Origin: Tuwongella immobilis
GTDB taxonomy: Bacteria; Planctomycetota; Planctomycetia; Gemmatales; Gemmataceae
Direction: 5' to 3'
NCBI RefSeq assembly: GCF_901538355.1
Contig: NZ_LR593887.1
Location: 434,001 to 498,000, forward strand
Length of the DNA: 64,000 nucleotides
A program made the position numbers and the translations under genes. The notes beneath the pieces are model-generated. The model made no database searches, was not told the DNA's origin, and saw only the letters and a list, made by a program, of their open reading frames with translations. Positions within the stretch are counted from its first letter, which is position 1; each line of letters starts with the position of its first letter. Positions 17,606 to 27,278 of this stretch are shown piece after piece.

Positions 17606-18026
17606 CGGCAGAGTCTCCTTCCGAGATGGTTCGGAACCGATTGGAGAGAGTAGCGGATGGGCATCCGATCGCTTCAGTGTAGGCACACCCCACGAAGCGA
17701 TGCGACGAAAATTTCCCGAATTTTTCACCATCCCCGGCACGTTCGCCAGGGACTACCCTTGCCGACGCCGCAGAAGGGCTCGTCATTCATGCTCGGGACA
17801 AGATCTTTCGGGGCAATCGTCCACATCGGGCAGCGCCATGACTGGAATCCAGCGCTCAAAGGCATAAATTCCGACCGATGCCGATTCGTGGAAAATTTTC
17901 CGCACATTGGCCGGGAAAATGTCCACAAATGCATTCCTTTTCAGGGAATTTCAGTAGACATCCAATTCGGATTTCGCCATGCTTCAGTCACATGGAGGAT
18001 TTTCCACACCTTGCCGAGGGATTGGC
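17606..18026. other. Divergent intergenic region, DUF3500 / pectin lyase
   Basis: 421 bases without a supportable gene. The part 17880-17960 is AT-rich and contains the perfect 12-base palindrome GGAAAATTTTCC at 17890-17901, a candidate operator. A ribosome site GAGGG lies at 18016-18020 before the lyase start. I cannot name a promoter with confidence. Confidence 0.35.
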
Positions 18027-19940
18027 ATGATGCGCGGGTGGTTGGCCGGCATTTTGGGCATCTCCGCGTTGGCCTTGGGGCATCTCTGCGGCATCGCGTC
18101 CGCTCCGCCAGATCCCTCGGAATCCGCCGTCAATCCTCCCCGTTTCCGCATTCTGGAACGACTCGATCGCGGATTGATCGCGCTGCGAACATCCGACACC
18201 CAAGTCACCCTCAGTTGGCGATTATTGGCCACCGATCCCGAATCGATCGCCTTCGAAATCGATCGGCAAATCGGTTCTCAACCTCCAACGCCCTTATGCT
18301 CTAAACCGTTGAGCCATGCGACCTTCTGGCAGGATTCGCCGCCGGATTTCGCCCAGCCGATTACCTACACGCTGCGGGCCGCCGCCCACGCCAACCCGCA
18401 AGTTCCACCTCTGGCAAAAGTGACGATACCAGCTCAATTACCGATTCAATCGTATTTGCGAGTGCCGATCCAAGTGCCCGCATCGCACACCCCCAATGAT
18501 GGGTCGGTGGGCGATCTCGATGGCGATGGGCAATTGGAAATCGTCCTGAAATCGGAACAGCGCCCGCGAGATAATTCCCAACCCGGTGACACGGGGGAAA
18601 CGCTGCTGGATGCCTATCGTCTGGATGGCACGCAGCTTTGGCGAATTCACCTGGGGCCGAATATCCGCGAAGGGGCCCATTACACGCAATTTTTGGTCTA
18701 CGATTTCGATGGCGATGGTCGGGCGGAAGTGATGCTGAAAACCGCCGATGGCACGCGCGACGGCACCGGGCAAATCCTCGGCGATCCGCAGGCCAACCAC
18801 CGCAACGAGCAGGGGTTCATTCTCACCGGACCGGAGTTTCTCACGGTTTTCGAGGGGGCCACCGGCAAGGCGCTCGCCACGGTCGATTATCTTCCGGCTC
18901 GGGGAACCGTCCGCGATTGGGGGGATGCTTACGGCAATCGCGTCGATCGATTTTTGGCCGGAGTTGCCTATCTGGATGGGGAGCGGCCCAGCGCGATTTT
19001 CTCACGCGGCTACTACACCCGTACCGTGTTGGTGGCCTGGGATTTCCGCGAGGGGAAACTCACCCGTCGCTGGACATTCGATAGCAATCGTGCCAATCGA
19101 GCCGTTGATTCCGGCGATCGCTTCGATGGACAAGGCGACCATAGTTTGAGCATTGCCGATATCGACGCCGATGGCTGCGATGAGATTATTTTCGGGGCCA
19201 TGACCATCGATCACAACGGACAGCCGTGCTATTCCACGAATCTTGGCCACGGCGATGCGCTGCACGTCTCGGATTTTGATCCCGCTCGCCAAGGGCAAGA
19301 AGTCTTCAATATCCATGAAAAACGGCCTGCCGTGGGCGTGTCGTTCCGCGATGCCAAATCGGGAGCAACGCTTTGGAGCAAAGCCTCGGGCGATGTTGGA
19401 CGCGGGATGATTGCCGATATCGATCCCCGCTACCCCGGTGCGGAAAGTTGGGCCGCCGGTCCAGGGCTTACGGGCGTATGGGATTGTACCGGAAAATCGA
19501 TCTCGCGGCGTCGCCCCCGTGCCACTGCCTTTGTCCTTTGGTGGGATGGTGATCCGCTCCGGGAACTGCTCGATCGCAACCGCATCAGCAAATGGAATCC
19601 CGAAACGGAAAGTGAATCCACGCTGCTGGTTGCGGAAAATTGTCTGGCCAATAACGGCTCCAAAGGATCGCCCGTTCTGGTGGGCGATCTTCTGGGCGAC
19701 TGGCGGGAAGAGGTGGTGCTGCGCAGTAGCGACAACCGCGAACTGCGAATCTTCACCACGCCGATCCCCACCGAGCAACGGATGGTCACGCTCCTGCACG
19801 ATGCCCAATATCGCTGTGCCATCGCTTGGCAGAATGTTGGGTACAATCAGCCGCCGCATCCCAGTTTCTTTCTGGGACACGGCATGGGCAGCGCACCCTG
19901 GCCACGAATCCGCGTGCCCAGCCGGATGAACGACCGCTGA
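18027..19940 (+). CDS. Family PL11 rhamnogalacturonan lyase
   Basis: A 637-residue secreted polysaccharide lyase resembling YesW/YesX. It has a signal peptide (1-28), an N-terminal fibronectin-like domain, and an eight-bladed propeller with repeated calcium-type loops (VGDLDGDGQLEI, YDFDGDGRAEVMLKTADG, IADIDADGCDEIIFG). The PL11 elements WGDAYGNRVDRFLAG, GYYTRTVLVAWD, GLGHGDALHVSD-like NLGHGDALHVSDFDP and HDAQYRCAIAWQNVGYNQPPH are all present. The family cleaves the rhamnogalacturonan I backbone by beta-elimination. ATG at 18027 follows GAGGG. No other pectin gene is adjacent, so it probably acts as a scavenging enzyme. Confidence 0.92.
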   Translation: MMRGWLAGILGISALALGHLCGIASAPPDPSESAVNPPRFRILERLDRGLIALRTSDTQVTLSWRLLATDPESIAFEIDRQIGSQPPTPLCSKPLSHATFWQDSPPDFAQPITYTLRAAAHANPQVPPLAKVTIPAQLPIQSYLRVPIQVPASHTPNDGSVGDLDGDGQLEIVLKSEQRPRDNSQPGDTGETLLDAYRLDGTQLWRIHLGPNIREGAHYTQFLVYDFDGDGRAEVMLKTADGTRDGTGQILGDPQANHRNEQGFILTGPEFLTVFEGATGKALATVDYLPARGTVRDWGDAYGNRVDRFLAGVAYLDGERPSAIFSRGYYTRTVLVAWDFREGKLTRRWTFDSNRANRAVDSGDRFDGQGDHSLSIADIDADGCDEIIFGAMTIDHNGQPCYSTNLGHGDALHVSDFDPARQGQEVFNIHEKRPAVGVSFRDAKSGATLWSKASGDVGRGMIADIDPRYPGAESWAAGPGLTGVWDCTGKSISRRRPRATAFVLWWDGDPLRELLDRNRISKWNPETESESTLLVAENCLANNGSKGSPVLVGDLLGDWREEVVLRSSDNRELRIFTTPIPTEQRMVTLLHDAQYRCAIAWQNVGYNQPPHPSFFLGHGMGSAPWPRIRVPSRMNDR

Positions 19941-19978
19941 TGCAACGCAAATCGATCGGCCACACCGAATCGGCGGAA

Positions 19979-20737
19979 TCAGTCGTTGTCGGCATCATCG
20001 CCTTGCAGCACATCCGCGAAGAATGTCAGCCACTTGCTAATGCGCTCCAAATCTTGCGGGCGAGCGGGCGATGGAATCCGGAGCATCGCCGTGCGGGTCT
20101 TGCTCAACGGAATGGCATATTCCTGATACTGAATCGACGAAATGCTGACTTCTGCGGGAGAAGTCGGAGCTTCGGTCGCGGCTGGGCGGACTTTCTCCGC
20201 TTTGGGTTCGTGCAGATCAGCCGAAGTCGGCATTTCGGCTAAGGATGTGTACAGGATGCCGTTTCGCAACAGACCGCAGGTTTCCATGCTGCTGCGAAAC
20301 AGCTTGGCCACTTCCGCGGCGTTGTCCGAGAGAATCCCGAAATTGTGAATCAGCGCATTGGCGAACATCGACGGAAGCGATTTGCCCGCAAACGCTTTCA
20401 GCAGTTCATCATACAACACGGGCGATCGTGCCGCCAACGCCAGCGATTCCATGCGGTCGCTGTCACTGAGCGGGTGCAAAATGCGCTTGCCAATCGCCGA
20501 GACTTTGTACACGCTGCCTTCGCGTTCCAGCAGGCCAAAGTGTGTCAATGTGCCAATCTTCGTGGTGACGGCTCCGGTGACGCCGCGATGCCCCAACGCC
20601 TCGGCAATCGCCTCGCGGCTGAAGGTGCCTTCGCCCAGATTTTGCCGCACCTGTGCGAGAAATCCCACTGCTTCTTGCAGGGCAAATGACGGGCTGCGGC
20701 GGCCGCGCTCTTTTCGATCGCTATCATCGCTCATCAT
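19979..20737 (-). CDS. Hypothetical winged-helix-like protein
   Basis: A 252-residue soluble protein. Residues about 16-90 look like a winged-helix unit (FSREAIAEALGHRGVTGAVT, then KIGTLTHFGLLEREGSVYKVS), similar in feel to DUF5343-type modules of small-molecule or phage-related regulators. The middle is helical, followed by a Pro/Ala/Glu-rich linker (165-195) and a short C-terminal domain. There is no signal or membrane segment. The start is one of two adjacent ATGs (20737 or 20734); GGAGG spacing favours the second. Convergent with the lyase gene. Function unknown; a regulatory role is plausible only. Confidence 0.65.
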   Translation of the reverse strand: MMSDDSDRKERGRRSPSFALQEAVGFLAQVRQNLGEGTFSREAIAEALGHRGVTGAVTTKIGTLTHFGLLEREGSVYKVSAIGKRILHPLSDSDRMESLALAARSPVLYDELLKAFAGKSLPSMFANALIHNFGILSDNAAEVAKLFRSSMETCGLLRNGILYTSLAEMPTSADLHEPKAEKVRPAATEAPTSPAEVSISSIQYQEYAIPLSKTRTAMLRIPSPARPQDLERISKWLTFFADVLQGDDADND

Positions 20738-20877
20738 GAACCTCCGTTTAGGAGTGATGATAGTTCCACGTCTTGTCTATGTCAATCTCGGTCGGGAAAA
20801 GTCCGCGATTTCGTCGCGTTGATCGCCGGCTATGTCAGAATTTCAGCGAAAGCGACCATTCAAATCGCGCGGAGCGG

Positions 20878-22251
20878 TCATGGTGTCGCAGGAATCGGCT
20901 GACCTTCTGCCAACTGCGCTGCTGGCATCGCCAGTCGATCGTCTGCCGATGGTTCGCTCCAGGTTTTGCCATCGCGTTGAATCGCCGTCAGTTGCAGTTG
21001 GTCGCCCAGAATCGCGCCAATCTGCACGGGAGTACGCACCGCTTTGTCATCCACCACCCGAAAGACGATGCCGCCTTCCGCCAGTTTCAGGTACGCCGCC
21101 GTGGGAATGGTCCAACTTTCCGGTAACGGGATGGCCAATTCCGCTCGCACATACATTCCCGGTCGCAAGCGACCCTCGGGGTTGGGCAGGTCCATTTCGG
21201 TGCGCAGGGTCCGCGAGCCAGCGTCCAGACTCCACGCCGTGCGGGCGACGGTCAGCGCCAGCGGTGGTTGACGCAGTGCCGGAATGTGCAGCGTCACCGG
21301 CGCGCCTTTGCGAACCAGCCCGGCATCTAACTCCGGCACCTCCACGCTGACACGCAGTTTTTCTTCTCGTGAAATCACGAAAATCGGTGAGGTCAATCCC
21401 GGCTGTAAGTAGTGGCCAGTATCCACGTTGCGCCGTGTGATGACCCCATCATACGGGGCACGCAATTGAGCGTATTGCACCATTACCTCTTGGCGTCGCA
21501 GGTCGGCGCGGGCGACTTCCCGACGCGCCTTCGCCGTGTTGACATCGGCCATGGCCCGATCGCGCTCGGCGACGCTCTTGCGAGCCACCGCCTGGGCCGT
21601 CGCCACGCGGGCAATCGCTTCTTCACGTCCCGCCACGGCCGCCTTAAACTGATTCAGCGTCTCATCTTGCGTCTGCCGATCCACAACGCCGCTTTGCACC
21701 AACATATTGATGCGATTGGATTCCGATTCCCAACGATCGTGAACCGCCTCGGCCCGTTTCAGGCCCGCTTTCGCCTCCGTTACCAATGCCTCGGCGGCGA
21801 GAATCTGCGCTTCGGCGGTGGCAAGGTGCTGATTCGCTTGTTCGATTTCCGTAAATGCTTGCTGGGTCAGGGCTTGCTTCTGTTTCAGATCTTCTTCCAT
21901 TTCCGGCACCGCGATCTCGGCCAGCAGTTCCCCCGGTTCGAGCAGTTTGCCCTGGGCATCGAATTTCGGTCCTCGGACGCGCTGGTCAATGTCCACGGCA
22001 ACTTTGCGGACGTAGCCCGTCACATGGGCGAAGATCGGCGTCTCTTCGTCCGCTCGAATGGTGCCAGGCTGTTCCACGCGCCGCACGAGCGATAGCTTCT
22101 TCGGCGAAATAACGGAAATCGTTGGCCCAGAAGCGGTTGCGCTGGTTGCCGTGGTTGTCGATGGCGTCCCGGAGCCGGCCCGCTGGCAACCTGCGGTCCA
22201 AAGCAGCAATAGCCCCAATCCCACGCTCCAAACGATCTTTGAATCGGACAT
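20878..22251 (-). CDS. RND efflux periplasmic adaptor (HlyD/AcrA family) lipoprotein
   Basis: A 457-residue membrane fusion protein. A lipobox (TAGC, Cys22) follows the signal peptide. A barrel-sandwich half (IFAHVTGYVRKVAVDIDQRV) is followed by a long coiled coil (about 115-250, rich in Ala/Glu/Gln/Lys), the second half (YAQLRAPYDGVITRRNVDTGHYL), and a beta-barrel plus membrane-proximal domain with RLRPGMYVRAEL. It links the inner-membrane pump to the outer-membrane channel. Last gene of the efflux operon, 22 bases after the pump gene. Confidence 0.93.
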   Translation of the reverse strand: MSDSKIVWSVGLGLLLLWTAGCQRAGSGTPSTTTATSATASGPTISVISPKKLSLVRRVEQPGTIRADEETPIFAHVTGYVRKVAVDIDQRVRGPKFDAQGKLLEPGELLAEIAVPEMEEDLKQKQALTQQAFTEIEQANQHLATAEAQILAAEALVTEAKAGLKRAEAVHDRWESESNRINMLVQSGVVDRQTQDETLNQFKAAVAGREEAIARVATAQAVARKSVAERDRAMADVNTAKARREVARADLRRQEVMVQYAQLRAPYDGVITRRNVDTGHYLQPGLTSPIFVISREEKLRVSVEVPELDAGLVRKGAPVTLHIPALRQPPLALTVARTAWSLDAGSRTLRTEMDLPNPEGRLRPGMYVRAELAIPLPESWTIPTAAYLKLAEGGIVFRVVDDKAVRTPVQIGAILGDQLQLTAIQRDGKTWSEPSADDRLAMPAAQLAEGQPIPATP

Positions 22252-22273
22252 GCTCGATTGCTCCGCGATGAAT

Positions 22274-25200
22274 TCAAACGGTCGTGGTGGGACGATAGTA
22301 CGGGCTTTCCGGATCGGTGGGATCCAGCGAAATCGGCTTGCGGGGAAAGAGCCCCATCAGCAGCGCAAATCCTGCTGGCAACAGTAGTAACGTCGCAGCA
22401 GTGGCAGCAATCAACCCGCCAATGACGGCCCGTCCCAGCGGGGCAGTCTGGTCGCCGCCTTCGCCGATGCCAAGCGCCATCGGAATCATCCCGGCGATCA
22501 TTGCCAGGCTGGTCATGAGAATCGCCCGAACCCGTTGTCGGGCTGCCGTTTCCGCCGCAACTCGCGGCGATAATCCCTTACGGAGTCCACGTTCGGCAAA
22601 CGTGACCAGCAAAATGGCGTTCGCCACCGCCACCCCAATCGCCATGATTGTACCCATAAACGATTGCAGATTCAGCGTCGTCCCGGTGACCAGCAGCATC
22701 CCCACCACACCGGCGATGACCGCAGGCACCGCCAGAACGGCCACAAGGGCCAAGCGAATCGACTGAAAGTATGCTGTCAACAGGAGTAACGTCACGCCGA
22801 CCGCCACGAATAGCCCGAATCGCAAGCCCGAAAATAACTCTTGCAGCGGTGTGATTTGTCCGCGAATGTCGACATTTACACCGGCGGGCGGCTTCCCCAA
22901 TCGCGTGATGGCGGCTTGAATGGCGCGCGAGACCCGCCCGAGATCGTCGCCGGCGATATTGGCCGTCATGCTGACAATCCGCTGCATGTTGTAGCGATCT
23001 AATTCGCCTGGCATCGTCCCTTCGCGGACCGTCGCCACATCCCGCAGGAGTCGCCGGCCCGTCTCGCCGCCCTTGACCGGGACTAATTCCAGATCCCGAG
23101 GCGAGCGCAAGAGTGCCTGCGGAATTTCGACCTGCACCTGATAGCCGATGCCCGACGCGGGGTCACGCCAGTAACTGGGCACTACGAACCGGCTGGAAGA
23201 TGTCGCCGCAACCAGTGATTTCGCAACATCTTCCGCCGAAACACCGCTCAGCGATGCCTTTTCTCGATCGACTTTCACTTCGACGGTGGGGTAATCCAAC
23301 GATTGCGAAAATTGGAGATCACACAGTGCGGGAATTTGCTGCAACTCGGCGAACAGTTGGTTCGCGAAGGCCCGATTCGCCGTCATGTTTGTCCCTGAAA
23401 CCTGCACTTCGATCGGCGTGGGCGAGCCGAAACTCATGACTTCGTTGATGATGTCTGCGGGTTCAAACGACAGCCGCAATTCGGGAAGCCGAGCCGCAAC
23501 TCGTTCTGGGGCAACACCTTCGGCAAGCCATTTCTCGCGCGTCCACTGCTGCAGATGCGGAAGCAGCCGCTCACGTAATTGTTGTTTGATCGTGTCGATT
23601 CTCGGGCCACCGGGCTTGATCGACACCCGCATCACCGCCTCTTCCGGCCCGCCAGTCCACAAGTAGACGCTGTTGATGGGGTAACTCGACGGCACCACCC
23701 CGACATAGCCCAGCGTGATGTCAATATGCTCGGGGCCAACGATGCGGGTTATTTCCGCAAGTGCTTCCTGGGTAATCTGTTCCGTCTGTTCGATGCGGGT
23801 TCCCACGGGGGCTCGCAAGCGGAATTGGAATTGGCCCGAATCGACCTGCGGGAAAATTTCTTGGCCCAGTTGTGGACCCAGAAACACGACTATTCCGATC
23901 GCTCCGGTCAGGTAGAGTGGAATCACCAGCCAGCGCAGCTGCAGCAGCAACCCCAAGCCGGGCAACGGGATCCCGCGTGACTCGTGAGTGCTGGTCGAAT
24001 GCCGATTGCGAAGCAGCCAGACGCTGAGCACCGGAACCAGTGTGCTGGAAAGCAGATACGACGAAATCATCGCAAAGCCGACCGCCAGCGAAAGCGGAAT
24101 GAACAGCGCTTGGGCCGCACCCTGCATGAAAATCGACGGAATGAACACCGCTAGAATGCATAGCATCGCCAGAAATCGCGGCACGGCGGTTTCGGCATTC
24201 CCGGCGCGGACCGCTTCCGCAACGGATGGTGTGCGTTGCATTTGCGTGTGGATATTCTCCACTTCGACGGTTGCTTCATCGACCAGAATGCCGACCGCGA
24301 GCGCCAGTCCTCCCAAACTCATGAGATTGATTGTGTGTCCGCACAATGCCAGGGCGACAATCGATCCAATGAGCGCGAGAGGGATGTTCAACACCACAAC
24401 GATCACACTTCGCCAGTCGCGGAGGAACACCAGCACCATCAATCCAGTGAGCACGGCTCCGAGAATTGCCTCAATGCCGACACCTTTGATCGAATTGGTG
24501 ACATATGGCGACTGATCGAATTCAAACTGCACCTGAATGTCGGGCGGGAGTGCCGCTTGCATTTGTGGGATGTTGGTGCGGATATTCTCGACCACGGAGA
24601 GCGTCGAGGCTTCGGCTCGCTTGGTCGCCAGGATGTAAACCGCACGTTTCCCATTGACCAACGCATAGCCCGTGGGAATGTCCGTTGAATCTTCGATGAT
24701 TGGAGCAACGTCGCGCAGAAAGACGCCATCGCGCACGGGGATTTCGCCTAACTCCTTGGGCTGCATGACCATGGAGTTCACGGGCACCAACGGCATCGAA
24801 TCAATGGTGCGGATGGCACCAGACGGGCTGACCGCATTACCGGCGACCAGGGCATTCACCACATCATCGGCAGAAAGTTGGTAGGCCCGCATTCGGTCGG
24901 GATCAGCGCGGACAACCACCGTTCGCTGACTGCCACCAAACGGAGGCGGGGCGGAGACGCCGGGAATCTTGGCGAACATCGGCCGCACTTTGAAGAGTGC
25001 TTGGTCTTGGATTTGGCCGATTGTTTTTGTCTCGCTGGATAACACCAAATATCCGACCGGCACGCTGCCGGTATCGAAGCGCATGATGAACGGCGGCACG
25101 GTCCCGGGAGGCATGAACGCGCGCGATCGATTGACGTAACCCACCGTTTCCGCAAGGGCTTGCGCCATATCGGTGCCCGGATGGAACACCAATTTCATCA

Positions 25201-25468
25201 GGCTGACGCCTTGGACGTTCTTGCTTTCGACGTGGTGGATTCCACCGATGTAGAGAAAGTGATATTCGTAATAGTTTGCGATGAGCCCTTCCATCTGCGC
25301 GGGGTCCATCCCGCCATACGGCTGGCAGACGTAAACCACGGGCAGATTGAGGGATGGGAAAATATCGATCTTCATGCGGCTGAGGGCGAGCAGCCCACCG
25401 GCGATGAGGGCAACCATGGCCACCATGACCGTGATCGGCCGCCGCAGCGCGAACGTGATCGGATTCAT
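22274..25468 (-). CDS. RND-family efflux pump, inner-membrane subunit
   Basis: A 1064-residue AcrB/MexB-size transporter with twelve membrane helices and two large periplasmic loops. It opens with the canonical ITFALRRPITVMVAMVALI. Helix 4 carries LAVGILVDEATVEVENIH: the proton-relay Asp-Asp of AcrB reads Asp-Glu here, a variant seen in many environmental RND pumps. The ATG at 25468 has AAGG upstream; the frame before it begins with TTG. It lies between the TolC gene (18-base gap) and the adaptor gene, forming a complete tripartite system. The hydrophobic pore type suggests drugs or lipophiles rather than metal ions. Confidence 0.94.
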   Translation of the reverse strand: MNPITFALRRPITVMVAMVALIAGGLLALSRMKIDIFPSLNLPVVYVCQPYGGMDPAQMEGLIANYYEYHFLYIGGIHHVESKNVQGVSLMKLVFHPGTDMAQALAETVGYVNRSRAFMPPGTVPPFIMRFDTGSVPVGYLVLSSETKTIGQIQDQALFKVRPMFAKIPGVSAPPPFGGSQRTVVVRADPDRMRAYQLSADDVVNALVAGNAVSPSGAIRTIDSMPLVPVNSMVMQPKELGEIPVRDGVFLRDVAPIIEDSTDIPTGYALVNGKRAVYILATKRAEASTLSVVENIRTNIPQMQAALPPDIQVQFEFDQSPYVTNSIKGVGIEAILGAVLTGLMVLVFLRDWRSVIVVVLNIPLALIGSIVALALCGHTINLMSLGGLALAVGILVDEATVEVENIHTQMQRTPSVAEAVRAGNAETAVPRFLAMLCILAVFIPSIFMQGAAQALFIPLSLAVGFAMISSYLLSSTLVPVLSVWLLRNRHSTSTHESRGIPLPGLGLLLQLRWLVIPLYLTGAIGIVVFLGPQLGQEIFPQVDSGQFQFRLRAPVGTRIEQTEQITQEALAEITRIVGPEHIDITLGYVGVVPSSYPINSVYLWTGGPEEAVMRVSIKPGGPRIDTIKQQLRERLLPHLQQWTREKWLAEGVAPERVAARLPELRLSFEPADIINEVMSFGSPTPIEVQVSGTNMTANRAFANQLFAELQQIPALCDLQFSQSLDYPTVEVKVDREKASLSGVSAEDVAKSLVAATSSSRFVVPSYWRDPASGIGYQVQVEIPQALLRSPRDLELVPVKGGETGRRLLRDVATVREGTMPGELDRYNMQRIVSMTANIAGDDLGRVSRAIQAAITRLGKPPAGVNVDIRGQITPLQELFSGLRFGLFVAVGVTLLLLTAYFQSIRLALVAVLAVPAVIAGVVGMLLVTGTTLNLQSFMGTIMAIGVAVANAILLVTFAERGLRKGLSPRVAAETAARQRVRAILMTSLAMIAGMIPMALGIGEGGDQTAPLGRAVIGGLIAATAATLLLLPAGFALLMGLFPRKPISLDPTDPESPYYRPTTTV

Positions 25469-25486
25469 CGGCAAACCTTGTGAGAC

Positions 25487-27127
25487 TCAGGGCGAGACAG
25501 GCATTGTGCCAGTTGCGGCGGTGGTTGTCGAGACTTGCGGGAGAAAATGGGGAAGATTGACCGCCTGGACGACACAATGAGCCGGGTGGCCTAACGCACG
25601 GTAAAGGCGAAAATGGGCGCGATTGGCATCGGCGATCGCCCGATAGTAATCATCGTAAGCCTGTGCGAGTGCCTGGATCGACGCCAGCACTTCCTGCGGG
25701 CGGAACACCAACACCAGCACCTCGCCCACGCGGCGGGTTTGGCCCATGCCGGCAATCGATTTGCTGGCAGTGTCTTCGGCTTCTCGCAGGCCGATTTCGG
25801 CTTCGTTCACTCGGTTGGTCGCCCGCTTGGCGGCGGCGTGTGCCTGCACCACTTCGGCGGCAATGCGGTCTTGCAGCCGGAATAACTCGATGACGGCGAT
25901 TTGATTTTCCGCTTGCCGTTCACGCACGATCGCTCGGTTGCCCAAACCGAGATTCTGAAACTCCCAGATGAGTTGGAAGTCGAGACTGTTTCGCAGGTTA
26001 AAATCACGCATCTGATCGTTGACCCCACCGCCGAACAGCCCCGAGGAGAGGCCACCGGATGGATTGGTTGCGTTGCCACGCAGCAGGACGCTGGGCACGA
26101 GTGGGCGAATTTTTTCCTGCTTGATGCGGGCCAGTGTCGCTTGGACGATCGCTTGTTGGCTCGTGAGTTCCGGTCGATAGGTTAATGCGACGGGAATCAG
26201 ATCATCCACGGGCACCGCCAGGTTGATGAGTTCAATGCGGGTTTGCGGCGGTTCGATTGGCTCGACGATGGCCGAGGGATTCAGCCGTAACAGCCTTGCC
26301 AATTCGGCACTTGCGACTTGCCAACGCTCATATGCGACTTCCACCGATTGGCGACGGCGGGAGCGTTCGGAACGGGACCGATTGGTTTCTAACGCTGGGG
26401 CAAGTCCAGGGGCCAACTGATCGGTTTGTCGCACGGCTTCGTCGGCCCGTTGGACCGTGTCAATGGCACCGGCCAACTCGCCACGCGCTTGCTGGACCGC
26501 GAAGTAGGCATCGGCCACTTGCAACATGGTATCATTGAGCGAAGTTTGCACATCCGCTTGACGCGATTGCACGATCTGTTTGGCGGAGAGCGGGGCGTAG
26601 ATCGCATCGGTAACCGCGAATGTCATCGCGGGGCCAGCACCGACCAAGAATGAACTGCGGCTAGTTGTAAACACTTGGCCGACAATGTCTTGGATCTGCC
26701 CATCGTGTCGCGCGTAGTTGGCTCCGATTTGCACATTCGGCAGCATCAATGCCTTGGCCCGTTGCAGTTGCGCTTGGGCCGCTTGCACGCGCTGGGTCGC
26801 CACCGCAACGTCCAACGGTCGAACACCCGCCAGATGCAGAGCCGTAGGCAAATTGATCGGTAACGATGTGCCGATCGTTTGAGCAGCAGGCGTTTGCGGC
26901 AGCGGCAATGTTCCACGGGGGCGATCCGATTGCCCGGGCGGCATCGTCGGTTGCGACGGAACCACTTGTGTCGCAATCGGTTGTGAAATTGGCGCGTATG
27001 CGGAAACCGGGGCCGGGGACTGCCCGTGGCTGACGCCGATGAGCGTCAGACTACTGGCGATCCCAAACAGCCCATTGCGCAGAAGTCGAAGGCGACGTTT
27101 GACAATGCCGAGGGTGTGTCCGTGCAT
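25487..27127 (-). CDS. TolC-family outer-membrane efflux channel
   Basis: A 546-residue protein with a signal peptide (1-36, ending VSHGQ), a Pro/Gln-rich periplasmic linker (40-90) and two copies of the TolC helical hairpin (residues about 95-290 and 300-500). Repeated helices such as VQAAQAQLQRAKALMLPNVQIGA are cut between the copies, as in other OEP proteins. First gene of the minus-strand efflux operon TolC-RND-adaptor. ATG at 27127 preceded by AAGGA. The long N-terminal linker is typical of planctomycete members. Confidence 0.9.
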   Translation of the reverse strand: MHGHTLGIVKRRLRLLRNGLFGIASSLTLIGVSHGQSPAPVSAYAPISQPIATQVVPSQPTMPPGQSDRPRGTLPLPQTPAAQTIGTSLPINLPTALHLAGVRPLDVAVATQRVQAAQAQLQRAKALMLPNVQIGANYARHDGQIQDIVGQVFTTSRSSFLVGAGPAMTFAVTDAIYAPLSAKQIVQSRQADVQTSLNDTMLQVADAYFAVQQARGELAGAIDTVQRADEAVRQTDQLAPGLAPALETNRSRSERSRRRQSVEVAYERWQVASAELARLLRLNPSAIVEPIEPPQTRIELINLAVPVDDLIPVALTYRPELTSQQAIVQATLARIKQEKIRPLVPSVLLRGNATNPSGGLSSGLFGGGVNDQMRDFNLRNSLDFQLIWEFQNLGLGNRAIVRERQAENQIAVIELFRLQDRIAAEVVQAHAAAKRATNRVNEAEIGLREAEDTASKSIAGMGQTRRVGEVLVLVFRPQEVLASIQALAQAYDDYYRAIADANRAHFRLYRALGHPAHCVVQAVNLPHFLPQVSTTTAATGTMPVSP

Positions 27128-27278
27128 GATTCCATTCCTTGAAATGGTGCCAATCCTTCGGCACAGTCGGGCGAAGTCGTTGGTGGTGGTATCGTCGCGG
27201 TTGGGGCGGTTTCTCTAGGCGGATTGTGGAGGAATTCGCAAAATGGCCCGAATTCGGTAAAGCCGCAGGTTGGGCAAA